A stretch of 64,000 nucleotides of DNA from JAJRPT01 sp964465945 (GCA_964465945.1 CAYXMM010000001.1:186001-250000), one strand, 5' to 3'. Shown: positions 15,702 to 25,967, counted from the stretch's first letter. Program-made: numbers and translations. Notes: a model not told the origin generated them from the sequence alone.

Positions 15702-16301
15702 TCAAAAAATAAACACAGGTCGATGGTCTTTGAGTAGTTTTTTAACTTCAGGGTCGGGACCGAGATATTTATCCATAAAGTTATCAAGTTCTTCCTTAGT
15801 GTGTGCTGATAGCAATCCATGAACTTCTTCAATCACTTCAGATGATATAATATAGGGCATTAGTGAAAAAAGCATATACTGACCTTCGCAATGAGCATAA
15901 ATTTGGTATTCTTCGAGTGCATCGACGGATTTGCCAGTGATAATACAATTACTTACCCAATTATTAAACTTATAATTTTCGTTTTCAGCAAAATTATTCC
16001 AACGAGACATTAAATCAAATTTATTAGAGAAATACTCATCAATTCGTTGCATAGATTCCTTTGATAAAGTATCTCGCACCTTGATAGAGCATTCCATACA
16101 AATAGCATACTCAAATATAGTATCTGTCAAGCCATTTGGATATTTCCTTATTGCCTTTTCTACAAAGTAATGAGTCTCCGGATTATGAAGTCCCTTCTGA
16201 CACATTATACATTCTGAAAATGGTTGATTAGACATTGTAGAATGAAATACCTTTGGAATTTCAATTCTTTTTGGGTTAAAAAACGGACTTAATTGGCTCA
16301 T
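15702..16301 (-). CDS. unknown Cys-pair protein (possible zinc-ribbon)
   Basis: A 199-residue protein not recognised as a named family. It contains CxxC pairs at CIMC (about residues 31-34) and CMEC (about 68-71), spaced like a zinc-binding knuckle pair, then a helical region and a C-terminal KYLGPDPEVKKLLKDHRPVFIF tail. No membrane segment or signal peptide is visible, so it is probably cytoplasmic. Its start overlaps the end of the rRNA methyltransferase gene by 26 bp, which implies translational coupling. A later ATG (MSNQPF, residue 23) is the alternative start. Confidence 0.55.
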   Translation of the reverse strand: MSQLSPFFNPKRIEIPKVFHSTMSNQPFSECIMCQKGLHNPETHYFVEKAIRKYPNGLTDTIFEYAICMECSIKVRDTLSKESMQRIDEYFSNKFDLMSRWNNFAENENYKFNNWVSNCIITGKSVDALEEYQIYAHCEGQYMLFSLMPYIISSEVIEEVHGLLSAHTKEELDNFMDKYLGPDPEVKKLLKDHRPVFIF

Positions 16302-17643
16302 TATAATTCACCGATTTTTTAATTCTAAAATTATCCGGATATAAGTTGTTTGCTCGTCCATTTACTACTTTCACCATTCCAATTGGTATTTTATTAAATG
16401 TTACAAAAGCGTATCCGTTGTTAGCATTTTCTAAATTTAATGATTCACCTTTTAGGTATTTTAAAACGTTTTCATCACTTAATTTAATTATATCATTTCT
16501 TTGTAAATTAACTCCAGTTGCAAGATTGTGATTTGGAATAAAAACTTGACTTCTATCCGACTTTTTAGAATTAGCAATTTTATTGCCAAAAGTAACAACT
16601 TTTAATTCATTTATTGCTTTTAATAATATATTTTCATAAACATAATTAAAACCATAAATTTCATTTTTAAATTCATAAAAATGTTTATTTTCTTTTATAT
16701 TAACTAATTGACTTAATGGGTTTTGAACTTTATTTAATTTAATTTTATTCCTATTATTATTAAATTCATTTTTATTTTTATTTTTTAAAATTGTTATTGA
16801 AAATCCCTCACTTTCTGATTTCCCAGGTATTGCACGAATTGTATAATTATTTTTTTTTAAATCTTTATAATTTGAAATATCAATATTAATTAATTCAAAA
16901 TTATTTTCTTTTGCAAACTTTTCAATCACATTTTCATTCTCTTCCAAATTAAAAGTACAAGTAGAATAAATTAAATAACCATTATATTTTAATAAATTTT
17001 TAATATTATCTAAAATATCCTCCTGCCGAGTAACACACATTTTTACATTATCTATAGTCCACTCCGATATTGAATTTCTATCCTTCCTAAACATTCCCTC
17101 GCCAGAACACGGAGCATCTAAAATGATTAAATCAAAATAATTCTTAAAACTATGAAAATCTCCTGATGAATTATTTGTCAAAATAAAATTATCATATCCC
17201 CAGCGAATTAAATTTTCTTCAAGGATACCTGCCCTTTTAGACAAAATTTCATTTGAAATAAGCAAAGAATTATCAGTCATTAAAGATAAAAGATGAGTGC
17301 TTTTTCCGCCAGGTGCTGCCGCTAAATCTAAAGCAATAATATCTCTATTCAAAATCCCAATTTGCTTCAAAACTTCTTCGATAAACATCGAACCAGCTTC
17401 TTGCACATAATATACTCCCGAGTGCCAAAGCGGGTCAAGGATAAACTCTGGTCTCTCATTTAAGTAATAACCATACCCCGACCAAGAAACCTTTTCATAA
17501 TTAATATTGTGTTCTACTAACTTCTTAGGATTAATTCTTACTGAAACAATTTCATCTTCAAAGCTTTTCAAATACTCATCTAAGTTAAAAAACGGGAGCA
17601 TCTTAACTTGATTAATAAAGTCAATTGGAAGATTTGGCAACAT
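16276..17643 (-). CDS. NOL1/NOP2/Sun family rRNA (cytosine-C5) methyltransferase, RsmF-like
   Basis: This enzyme class methylates cytosine C5 in 16S rRNA. SAM motif I AAAPGGKS lies at residues 108-115. The two family cysteines sit at DAPCSGEG (C179) and in STCTFN (C229, catalytic nucleophile). The 455-residue length includes an extra C-terminal region (about 280-455) with the YLKGE segment typical of RsmF/YebU-like enzymes, which probably helps bind RNA. A run of Asn/Lys-rich sequence near residues 265-300 looks like a loose linker. The ATG overlaps the glgA stop by one base. The exact target cytosine cannot be assigned. Confidence 0.88.
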   Translation of the reverse strand: MLPNLPIDFINQVKMLPFFNLDEYLKSFEDEIVSVRINPKKLVEHNINYEKVSWSGYGYYLNERPEFILDPLWHSGVYYVQEAGSMFIEEVLKQIGILNRDIIALDLAAAPGGKSTHLLSLMTDNSLLISNEILSKRAGILEENLIRWGYDNFILTNNSSGDFHSFKNYFDLIILDAPCSGEGMFRKDRNSISEWTIDNVKMCVTRQEDILDNIKNLLKYNGYLIYSTCTFNLEENENVIEKFAKENNFELINIDISNYKDLKKNNYTIRAIPGKSESEGFSITILKNKNKNEFNNNRNKIKLNKVQNPLSQLVNIKENKHFYEFKNEIYGFNYVYENILLKAINELKVVTFGNKIANSKKSDRSQVFIPNHNLATGVNLQRNDIIKLSDENVLKYLKGESLNLENANNGYAFVTFNKIPIGMVKVVNGRANNLYPDNFRIKKSVNYNEPIKSVF

Positions 17644-19109
17644 TAAACCTTTTCAATCGCCCAATTAAACACTTCAATATATTGTTCTGCCTGTCTTACC
17701 GACGAGAAATCTTCTAACATAGCATTCTGTCTAATCTTATTCCAATGGTCAGGAGAGTAATATACTGACATAGCACGTTCTAAAGCATAAGCGAAATCTT
17801 CTTTCTGATAGTTTTGAAACACAAAGCCAGTTCCTAAGCCATTACTACTATTATACTCTGAAACAGTATCTAATAGTCCCCCTGTTGCTCTAACAACAGG
17901 AATAGCACCATATTTAAGAGCATACATTTGTGTAAGCCCACAAGGTTCAAATCGCGATGGAACTGTGATAAAATCGGATGCAGCAAAAATTCTATGAGCG
18001 AGTTGTTCGTCATAACCGATGCTAATGAAAGCATTCCTAGGATACTTCCAGCGTAAATAATTGAAAAATTCGACATATTCCTGCTGTCCCGAACCCAGTA
18101 AAACAAATCTAATATTCCTATTTTCGATATAATAATCAAGCTTTTCTTTAATTATATCAATCCCTTTCTGCTCCGTTAGTCGTGAAACCATGCCAAACAA
18201 AGGAATATCCAAATTATCAGATTCTTTCAATCCAAAAGATTTTAGAAAACTATACTTATTCTGTCTTTTAACCTCTAAATTATCAATAGAATATTTATAC
18301 TTAATCAACTCATCTGTTTCTGGATTCCAATCTGGATAATATACCCCATTTAGAACACCAACTAAATCGCCAGACCTTTGATTTAACACATCTTGTAAAC
18401 CTTCGGAATAATATGCCATTCTAATTTCATTTGCATAGTTAGGAGATACAGTTGTAATTTTATCAGCGAACATTATCCCCACTTTCATACAATTCACAAC
18501 CCCATCTTTTTCAAACCAAGAGCCATCATAAAACTCTTTCATTCCAAAAGAAGAAAAATCCATAATTCTAAACGGATTATACTTTCCTTGAAAAGATAAA
18601 TTATGAATAGTATAAACAGCCGCGGTCCGCGAAAATCTTAAATCGTGTCGATAAAATGATTTCAAAAATGCTAAAGTAAATGCTGTGTGGTAATCATGCG
18701 AGTGAATAACATCGGGAGTAAAGTCAATCGCCTTAGCCACCTCAAATACTGCCCTTGAAAGGAAAATAAATCTTCTATCATTATCTATAAATTCTTCTGG
18801 AGAACCATAGATAGAATCTCTATTATAATAATCGTCATGCTCAATTAAATAAACTTTTGCCTTTGATTTAGGAATTATACCCTCCCAAACAGCAGCATAC
18901 TCTTCACTAAACCCCATTTGAATAGACAATCTCAAATCAAGTCGTTTGAAATTAAAATCATTAACATTAATTGATTTCAATTTTGGCATAACAACAATCA
19001 CATTATGCCCTAAATTATCAAATTCACTTGCTAATGAACGAGTTACATCAGCCAGACCACCCGTTTTTGCAAACGGAGATACTTCAAACGCATTTATAAT
19101 TATATTCAT
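17643..19109 (-). CDS. glgA: glycogen synthase (GT5, GlgA)
   Basis: GlgA transfers glucose from ADP-glucose to the growing alpha-1,4-glucan. The KTGGLAD ADP-binding loop is at residues 15-21, the HSHDYHTAF motif lies in the N-terminal Rossmann domain, and the C-terminal domain contains RFEPCGLTQMYALKYGAIPVVR with the catalytic Glu. The 488-residue length is standard. It lies 12 bp downstream of ispE and overlaps the next gene by one base, so it is embedded in a mixed operon rather than a glg cluster. A divergent relative lacking the KTGGLAD loop is at 60505-61974. Confidence 0.93.
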   Translation of the reverse strand: MNIIINAFEVSPFAKTGGLADVTRSLASEFDNLGHNVIVVMPKLKSINVNDFNFKRLDLRLSIQMGFSEEYAAVWEGIIPKSKAKVYLIEHDDYYNRDSIYGSPEEFIDNDRRFIFLSRAVFEVAKAIDFTPDVIHSHDYHTAFTLAFLKSFYRHDLRFSRTAAVYTIHNLSFQGKYNPFRIMDFSSFGMKEFYDGSWFEKDGVVNCMKVGIMFADKITTVSPNYANEIRMAYYSEGLQDVLNQRSGDLVGVLNGVYYPDWNPETDELIKYKYSIDNLEVKRQNKYSFLKSFGLKESDNLDIPLFGMVSRLTEQKGIDIIKEKLDYYIENRNIRFVLLGSGQQEYVEFFNYLRWKYPRNAFISIGYDEQLAHRIFAASDFITVPSRFEPCGLTQMYALKYGAIPVVRATGGLLDTVSEYNSSNGLGTGFVFQNYQKEDFAYALERAMSVYYSPDHWNKIRQNAMLEDFSSVRQAEQYIEVFNWAIEKV

Positions 19110-19121
19110 TATTTGCCTTAT

Positions 19122-19961
19122 TTATACAATCATTTCACAAATATAAGTAAAGTAATTTGAAAATTGCTTTTCCGCGTTCCGAGCCGTCTCCTCATCATTG
19201 AATACCCCAAACAATGTAGAACCACTCCCTGACATCAAAGCAAACTCTGCCCCATACTTATATAAACTTGCCTTTATCTCACGTAACTCTTGATACTTAT
19301 CAAAAATAATTTTCTCAAAATCATTAACTATAAATTCCTGCCAAATAATTGGATTCTCTAAGCCACGCAAAAATAAATTCTGTAAATCTAAAACCCTTCC
19401 AACCTCTTCCGACCTATTAAGTTCGGCAAAAGCAGTAGGAGTAGAAATTGATAAATTGGGATTAACAATTAAAATAGTATAAGGAAAAATTGCTCTAAAA
19501 TATTTTAACATCTCCCCACGACTCTGTCCTATTGCAAGACCAGACTTCAAAAAAAATGGCACATCGCTTCCAATTTTTTGAGCAATAATTGATAAATTTT
19601 TCCAATCTTTCTCAACTTTATATAATTTCGCTAATGTCCCTAAAACATAAGCCGCATTAGAACTACCACCACCTAAGCCACCACCCATCGGAATTTTTTT
19701 ATTAATTGTAACCCTGAAATTATCAGCAACATTAAATCTTCTCTTAAAATCAACGATAACTTTATAGACTAAATTATCCTCCAAAGGAATTTTAGTATCA
19801 TTTGTAAATAATATCTCATTCTTTTCACTCTCTTCAATATAAATTATATCTTTTAATGAAATTCTCGCAAAAAGAGTATTAATATTATGAAAATTATCAC
19901 TTCTTTTATTTAATACTTGAAGTCCAAAATTAATTTTAGCATAAGAGCTAATTGAAATCAT
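19122..19961 (-). CDS. ispE: 4-diphosphocytidyl-2-C-methyl-D-erythritol kinase
   Basis: IspE phosphorylates the 2-hydroxyl of CDP-methylerythritol in the MEP route to isoprenoids. The GHMP-kinase ATP loop PMGGGLGGGSSNAA lies at residues 91-104, the N-terminal YAKINFGLQV segment carries the conserved Lys9, and GSDVPFF carries the catalytic Asp133. A C-terminal MSGSGSTLFGVF motif completes the set. Length (279) is typical. It is the second gene of a five-gene minus-strand operon, 14 bp after the propeller-like gene. Confidence 0.93.
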   Translation of the reverse strand: MISISSYAKINFGLQVLNKRSDNFHNINTLFARISLKDIIYIEESEKNEILFTNDTKIPLEDNLVYKVIVDFKRRFNVADNFRVTINKKIPMGGGLGGGSSNAAYVLGTLAKLYKVEKDWKNLSIIAQKIGSDVPFFLKSGLAIGQSRGEMLKYFRAIFPYTILIVNPNLSISTPTAFAELNRSEEVGRVLDLQNLFLRGLENPIIWQEFIVNDFEKIIFDKYQELREIKASLYKYGAEFALMSGSGSTLFGVFNDEETARNAEKQFSNYFTYICEMIV

Positions 19962-19975
19962 CTTTATCCTTTCTT

Positions 19976-21214
19976 TTAATCTTTACAGGTTAATAAATAG
20001 AGGCGATTATTAGTGCTACCCAACGTCTCATATCTATCTTCAAACCTATTATAACGTGGTTCAATCGTTTCATTCACCATCATTCCTGCTCTCATAAATC
20101 CATCTTCCAAATACCTAACAACCATTGTTGAACCAGTAGTATAAGCAAAAGACATTGAACCAGGTTTATGAGCATAATATCTATCAACGGGAAAAGTATT
20201 TTTGGTATTATAATTAACACCATTGATTGAAAAAAAGCAATTAATTCTACAGCCCAAGAAAAACAATTCTTCTCCATTCCAAGTAAATCTCGGAGTAGTA
20301 TTCGACTCACCCGAATAATATTCAGTTAAATTCATATTTATAGAAAAAGCATTATACAAAACTGCCGAATAAGCCATAATTGGAGCAGTTGGATGCAAAA
20401 CTAAATCAGACACCATATCATATCTTGAGGAAATCATCGGCTCTTTAAACTCATCACTTATTAACTTTGCCACATATCGCTTATTTGTCATATACGCTAA
20501 ATAAGCTACAACATTACCCTTCCTATTTATCTTAATATCTGGGACATTCAAATAAGTTTCTGAAATTGCTACTTTACCTTTATAAACTTGTGAATACCCG
20601 CCAAACTGCCCAACATAAATAAAATCGCCATCATTCCAAAAACCAACAGGATAAACCTTGTCAAAAGCATTTAATTGCTTCCCATTTACTTTCACCACTT
20701 CTTGATTAGAACTTTGAACCACATAAGCAACCTGCCGACCTAAATGATCAACCCAAAGACCTGGTTTCTTCCTATACTCACGAAACTCTTCATTTCCAAT
20801 CCTCACAACTTCCAAATTAGTTTCAAAAAACGAATACCCTATAACTTTTGAATCCTCAGAAAAACTCACATCGCTAACCTCAGTAGCATTGAATGAAATC
20901 ATATCCTTTTCAGTAAACAACATCCAACCAGAGTTATCCTTCGCAAAAGCAGCCCATCTTAAACCATTTTGACTAAATACAGGAGTAGTTACTTGATACA
21001 TTGCTTGCAATTCATCACCATTTACAATTAATCTATACCTATTCGGAAATGGCTCTGTTATCGCATACCAATTCTTTGTAGTATCCATGCCATAATCAAT
21101 AAGTTTCTCTGCCCCATCATATAAAATATAGTCAATACACTTCTCCTCACTCCTCACACTAAAGCAAGAAACTACAAATATAAGTAGCGGTATAGTAACA
21201 ATCAATTTCATCAA
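19976..21214 (-). CDS. exported beta-propeller-like protein of unknown function
   Basis: A 412-residue protein with an N-terminal signal peptide that could be a lipoprotein signal (FVVSCFSV, Cys near 17). The rest is beta-rich with weakly repeated blade-like units (for example LRWAAFAKDNSGWMLF, RKGNVVAYLAYMTNKRYVA and APIMAYSAV), resembling WD40-like propeller folds without clear PD40 motifs. No catalytic residues were seen. It is the first gene of the operon with ispE and glgA. Function is unknown. Confidence 0.6.
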   Translation of the reverse strand: MMKLIVTIPLLIFVVSCFSVRSEEKCIDYILYDGAEKLIDYGMDTTKNWYAITEPFPNRYRLIVNGDELQAMYQVTTPVFSQNGLRWAAFAKDNSGWMLFTEKDMISFNATEVSDVSFSEDSKVIGYSFFETNLEVVRIGNEEFREYRKKPGLWVDHLGRQVAYVVQSSNQEVVKVNGKQLNAFDKVYPVGFWNDGDFIYVGQFGGYSQVYKGKVAISETYLNVPDIKINRKGNVVAYLAYMTNKRYVAKLISDEFKEPMISSRYDMVSDLVLHPTAPIMAYSAVLYNAFSINMNLTEYYSGESNTTPRFTWNGEELFFLGCRINCFFSINGVNYNTKNTFPVDRYYAHKPGSMSFAYTTGSTMVVRYLEDGFMRAGMMVNETIEPRYNRFEDRYETLGSTNNRLYLLTCKD

Positions 21215-21450
21215 TAAAAACTTAAATAATATGACTATAATACGTAATTTTAAAACTTTTGATTATACAAAGATGTAATTAATTTAGTTTATTATTTCCA
21301 TCAGAAAAATAAATTATTTTTAATATACTTATTTGATATTTCCAATAATTTATTAATTTATACATTTTGAAATTGTAAATTAAAAAATTAAATTCGATTT
21401 ATAGAAAATTTTCAATTATTTTAATACATAAAATCTGCTAAAAAGAGTAT

Positions 21451-22311
21451 ATGCTGGGAAGTGAAGAAAAGATAATTCAAGTTAAGAATTTACATAAATA
21501 TTACGGAAAAAATCACATCTTAAAAGGTGTTAATTTTGAAATAGACGCTGGTAAATTAGTTTCAATAATTGGCAGGTCAGGTTGTGGTAAAACCACATTT
21601 CTAAGATGTCTAAATTGTCTTGAAATCTTAGACCAAGGAAGTATTAAAATAGCTGGTATATCTATAAACCGAACCGAAGGCAGCTTAGGTAAAGCGCAAG
21701 AAATAGCCGAGAAAATCGCTAAAATTAGAACAAGCGTTAGTATGCCTTTCCAAGGTTATGAAAATGTCCCTGGAATTGACGAAGACTTCCAAATTAAAGC
21801 ACATGCTCTAAGGTCAAAAGTTGGTATTTTATTTCAAAGTTTCAACCTTTTCCCTCACATGAATGTGCTAGAGAATGTTTTAATCGCTCCTACTATCGTA
21901 AAGAAAAGAGACAAGAGCGAATCTCGATTGGAAGCATTAGAAATATTGGAAAAAGTTGGAATGGATAAATATGCCGATAGAATGCCTTATGAATTATCTG
22001 GAGGACAAGCACAAAGGGTGGCTATTGCAAGAGCTTTAACTCTCAAGCCACAAGTAATGCTTTATGACGAACCAACTTCTGCCCTTGACCCCGAACTTGT
22101 TGATGAAGTAACAGAAGTTATGTTAAACTTGAAAAAAGAAGGAATGACCCAAATTGTTGTTACACACTCAATGCACTTTGCCAAGCAAGCATCAGATGTC
22201 GTTGTATATATGCACGAGGGTGAAATTGCTGAAATGGGGACGCCTGACGATATATTTTTCTACGCAAAGAACCCAAACACAAGATCTTATTTGAAAATTT
22301 TTGTTGATTAA
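21451..22311 (+). CDS. polar amino-acid-type ABC transporter ATPase with internal insertion
   Basis: This is the ATPase that powers import of a polar amino acid or similar solute through the fused permease encoded next to it. Walker A GRSGCGKTT is at residues 41-49, the Q-loop Gln at 129, the signature ELSGGQAQR near 181-189 and Walker B VMLYDEPTS near 202-210. Between Walker A and the Q-loop is an extra segment of about 40 residues (roughly 73-120) that typical GlnQ/HisP proteins lack. It might contact the membrane subunit. The stop lies 2 bp before the next start, so the two genes are an operon. Confidence 0.88.
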   Translation: MLGSEEKIIQVKNLHKYYGKNHILKGVNFEIDAGKLVSIIGRSGCGKTTFLRCLNCLEILDQGSIKIAGISINRTEGSLGKAQEIAEKIAKIRTSVSMPFQGYENVPGIDEDFQIKAHALRSKVGILFQSFNLFPHMNVLENVLIAPTIVKKRDKSESRLEALEILEKVGMDKYADRMPYELSGGQAQRVAIARALTLKPQVMLYDEPTSALDPELVDEVTEVMLNLKKEGMTQIVVTHSMHFAKQASDVVVYMHEGEIAEMGTPDDIFFYAKNPNTRSYLKIFVD

Positions 22312-22313
22312 TT

Positions 22314-23810
22314 ATGAAATTTATACTATTTCTTTTAATTTTTACATTTTCTATCTCTTCAACTTTTGCAGAACAGAAAGTCCTTCGTTGGGCTGCTGAT
22401 GCCGAAAGTGGTGCCCCGTTTGTTTTCCAAGACCCTCGGTTGCCTTCTAAATTAATCGGTTTTGAAGTTGATATTATCGAAGCTTTAGCCAAAGAACTTG
22501 GCTATGACAAAACCCTGTTTGTGCAAAATGCTTGGGACGGGCTTATTCCTGGTCTCGAAAGAGACGATTATGATGTTGCCATAAATGGCTTAGAAATTAC
22601 ACCTGATAGAGCGCAAGTTGTAAATTTTTCAGAACCCTACTTCATTACTTATGAAGTCCTTGCAGTTAAAACTGGTAATGAGAAAGTCAACGATTTACTT
22701 GACTTAAAAGGTAGAAGTGCTGGAACATTAAAAAGCTCCCTCGCTGAAAGAATTTTAAGAGATGCTGGTGGAATAACAGTCAAAACTTATGAAAGCGAAG
22801 CCAACTCTTATGCTGATTTAAGATTAAATAGAATTGATGCAGTTCTTATCGACCAACCCGTTGCCTTGTATTACGCAAGTTGGAATCCAGATATTAAACT
22901 AATTGATAAGAAATTTGGTGAAGTAATTTATGGTATTGCTGCAAAAAAAGATAGAAAAGAATTAATTGCTCAAATAAATTCTGCTCTTGCAAAACTATCT
23001 TCTACTGGGAAATTACGAGAAATCTATGACAAATGGAATCTTTGGAATGACATAATGGCTCATCATTTCAATGATTACACACTCACAAAACGAGACGCAA
23101 GCGGTTTCAAAAACTTTATTAAATTCCAAGAAAGAGAAGTTACTTGGCAGGAAAAATTTGAACGTTATCTAATTACTTTACCTGACTTAGGCGCTGGAGC
23201 TTTAACTACTCTTTACCTAAGTATTCTATCAATGATAGTTGCTGTAGTTTTCGGATTAATGTTAGCCCTAGCTAAAGTCTATGGTTCAAAACCAATTTCT
23301 TTCCTTGCAACAATGTATATAGAAATAATTAGAGGAACACCTTTACTTATACAGCTATATTTAATTTATTATGGATTACCACAAATTGGAATTAATATTT
23401 CCCCATTAATAGCAGGGGTTTGGGGCTTAGGAATGAACTATGCCGCTTATGAAGCCGAAAACTATCGAGCAGGATTATTTTCTGTCCCACTCGGGCAATT
23501 TGAAGCCGCTATTTCGCTCGGTATGACTAAATACCAAGCATTAAGATTTGTGATTATTCCACAAGCAATTCGATTAGTTATCCCACCGGTTACTAATGAT
23601 TTTATTTCACTATTGAAGGATTCATCTTTAGTATCTGTTATAACAATGGTTGAGTTAACAAAAGAATATAGTCGTTTAGCTTCAATATATTATGATCATA
23701 TCGGCTTGGGTATCCTTGTCGCTATTATTTATTTATTATTAGGTTATCCTTTTGTTAGGCTTTCTAAATTTGTTGAAAATAAGTTTGCACTAAAAAGTAG
23801 CAAAAAGTAA
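22314..23810 (+). CDS. fused substrate-binding protein and permease of amino-acid ABC transporter
   Basis: One 498-residue polypeptide combines a signal peptide (about 1-19), a family-3 solute-binding domain (about 20-245: GFEVDIIEALAKELG, GLEITPDRAQVVNFSEPY, RSAGTLKSS) and a HisM-type permease (about 285-490, five or so membrane segments). The permease carries the EAA loop EAAISLGMTKYQALRFVIIP that docks on the ATPase. The preceding ATPase gene supplies the power. Fused binding protein-permeases are known in several bacterial lineages, and they keep the binder at the membrane, as suits thin or absent periplasmic retention. The substrate is probably a polar amino acid but is not determinable here. 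Confidence 0.9.
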   Translation: MKFILFLLIFTFSISSTFAEQKVLRWAADAESGAPFVFQDPRLPSKLIGFEVDIIEALAKELGYDKTLFVQNAWDGLIPGLERDDYDVAINGLEITPDRAQVVNFSEPYFITYEVLAVKTGNEKVNDLLDLKGRSAGTLKSSLAERILRDAGGITVKTYESEANSYADLRLNRIDAVLIDQPVALYYASWNPDIKLIDKKFGEVIYGIAAKKDRKELIAQINSALAKLSSTGKLREIYDKWNLWNDIMAHHFNDYTLTKRDASGFKNFIKFQEREVTWQEKFERYLITLPDLGAGALTTLYLSILSMIVAVVFGLMLALAKVYGSKPISFLATMYIEIIRGTPLLIQLYLIYYGLPQIGINISPLIAGVWGLGMNYAAYEAENYRAGLFSVPLGQFEAAISLGMTKYQALRFVIIPQAIRLVIPPVTNDFISLLKDSSLVSVITMVELTKEYSRLASIYYDHIGLGILVAIIYLLLGYPFVRLSKFVENKFALKSSKK

Positions 23811-23909
23811 TTTTATTTTTTTAAATTGAAATTTTTCAAAATATAAATAGGAATTGAACGATATATAACGATATATATAGTTTAATAGAATTTATTAATT
23901 ATAGAATAA

Positions 23910-25967
23910 ATGCTGAATACAGATACTTTTGATAATTATTTAAACCGCGAAATTAGCTTAATTGAGTTTAATAGAAGGGTGCTTGCTGAAGCAGAAGGCA
24001 ATAAGCATCCCCTCTTAGAACGGCTTAAATTTATCATAATTCTTAGCTCAAACTTAGACGAATTCTTTATGATTCGTCTTGCGGGCTTGAAAACTCAAAT
24101 TGCTGCTGGAATTGAAGAACTCTCTTATGACGGAAAAACCCCTCAGCAGCAATTAACTGAAATCAGAGACAAATTAGTTCCAATTTATACTAAACAAAGC
24201 CAAATGTGGAACGAGGAAATAATCCCTGAACTTAATGCCAATGGCGTTTTCATCCACAAATGTGAACTCTTATCAAATAAAGAACGAAAAAAATTACGTC
24301 ATTATTTTATCGAACAAATTTTACCTGTCTTAACCCCTTTAATTTTAGACGGGGCGCATCCATTCCCGCGGCTAATTGAACGAAGTTTAAACATTGCCTT
24401 TATAATAAACGATGGCAATTCAATTAATTCCGAGAAAAAAGTTGCCTTTTTACAAATCCCATCGCTCTTCGATAGATTTATCAAAATTGAGAGAGAAAAT
24501 GGCTTTCATTTTGTGCTTATTGAATCACTAATTCGCGATAACACTGACTTACTTTTCCCTGGTCTAAACGTAGAAGCAGCAAATACCTTCCGAGTAATTC
24601 GCGATGCAGATATTGAAATCTCAGAAGATGAAGCCGAAGACTTACTCGAAGAAATTGAAGAGCAACTCAAACAAAGAAAATACGGAATGGCTGTTGTGAA
24701 ACTTGAAGTTAATCACAATATGCCACAAGAACTTATCGAACTCCTTATGGGCTATCTCGACCTCGAAAAAGAAGATGTCTATGTGCTTGAAAGACCTCTC
24801 AAAATGCCCGATTTTATGAATTTAACTAAGCTGGAACTGCCGAAATTAAAAGATAAGCCCTTACACTCACGTATACCACCTGAACTCAAATCTTCTAATA
24901 TTTTTGAAGCAATTAGAAAAGGCGATATATTTTTACATCACCCTTTCGATTCATTTTCCAATTCAACACTTAGATTTTTATCCGAAGCTGCAAAAGATAA
25001 AGATGTAGTTGCTATTAAAATCACTCTTTATCGAGTTGGTGCTAACCCACTTATAGTAAAAGCACTCAAACAAGCATCAGAAAATGGAAAAGATGTAACC
25101 GCTTTCGTAGAACTCAAAGCAAGGTTTGATGAAGAAAATAATATAATTTGGAGTAAAGACTTAGAGCATTCAGGAGTAAAAGTTATTTACGGAGTAATTG
25201 GCTTAAAAACTCATTGCAAAGTAACACTTGTAATTCGCCGTGAGAACAATAAACTTAAAACTTATAATCACATTAGTACAGGCAACTATAACCATGTAAC
25301 TTCTCGACTTTATACTGACGTTTCTATATTAACTAATAATTCCGATATAGGCGACGACACTATCCACTTATTTAATTATCTAACTGGTATCTCAAAATAT
25401 AATAATTGGAAAGAATTAGTAATCGCTCCAAACAATATGCTAGATTTTATTTTAGCTAAAATTAATAACGAAATTGAAAAATCCACCCCAGAAAAGCCCG
25501 GACTAATTTTCGTAAAAATGAACCAACTCGCTCAACGAGAGATTATTCAAGCACTTTACAAAGCATCAAACGCAGGAGTTAAAATCAAACTCATAGTTCG
25601 TGGTGTATGTTGCTTAAAACCAGGTGTCCCAGGTGTTAGTGAAAATATTGAAGTTCGTAGTATTATTGGAAGATTCTTAGAACATAGCCGAATCTTCTAC
25701 TTCCAAAACGGAGGCGACGAGCAATATTATATCGCCTCTGCCGATTGGATGACAAGAAATATTCATAAAAGAGTTGAAGTTATGGCACCAATTTATTCTA
25801 AAAAAATTCAAAAAAAACTTCAAAACTTACTTGACTGCTACTGGAAGGACAATTCTAAATCTTGGGTTTTAAAACCTAATGGAACTTATGAAAAATATAA
25901 TCCTCTTCCAAAAGAACATAATTTCAATGTTCAAGAATTTTTATTAAACAAATACAATACGAAATGA
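23910..25967 (+). CDS. ppk1: polyphosphate kinase 1
   Basis: PPK1 reversibly polymerises the gamma-phosphate of ATP into inorganic polyphosphate. The 685-residue protein has the four-domain layout: the N-terminal helical part opens LNREISLIEFNRRVL, a head domain follows, and two phospholipase-D-like C-terminal domains carry the catalytic histidines (KTHCKV and NHISTGNYN regions), RGVCCLKPGVPG and IGRFLEHSR. Length is normal. The next gene starts 4 bp before its stop. The 100-bp gap upstream, after the ABC operon, probably carries its promoter. Confidence 0.95.
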   Translation: MLNTDTFDNYLNREISLIEFNRRVLAEAEGNKHPLLERLKFIIILSSNLDEFFMIRLAGLKTQIAAGIEELSYDGKTPQQQLTEIRDKLVPIYTKQSQMWNEEIIPELNANGVFIHKCELLSNKERKKLRHYFIEQILPVLTPLILDGAHPFPRLIERSLNIAFIINDGNSINSEKKVAFLQIPSLFDRFIKIERENGFHFVLIESLIRDNTDLLFPGLNVEAANTFRVIRDADIEISEDEAEDLLEEIEEQLKQRKYGMAVVKLEVNHNMPQELIELLMGYLDLEKEDVYVLERPLKMPDFMNLTKLELPKLKDKPLHSRIPPELKSSNIFEAIRKGDIFLHHPFDSFSNSTLRFLSEAAKDKDVVAIKITLYRVGANPLIVKALKQASENGKDVTAFVELKARFDEENNIIWSKDLEHSGVKVIYGVIGLKTHCKVTLVIRRENNKLKTYNHISTGNYNHVTSRLYTDVSILTNNSDIGDDTIHLFNYLTGISKYNNWKELVIAPNNMLDFILAKINNEIEKSTPEKPGLIFVKMNQLAQREIIQALYKASNAGVKIKLIVRGVCCLKPGVPGVSENIEVRSIIGRFLEHSRIFYFQNGGDEQYYIASADWMTRNIHKRVEVMAPIYSKKIQKKLQNLLDCYWKDNSKSWVLKPNGTYEKYNPLPKEHNFNVQEFLLNKYNTK

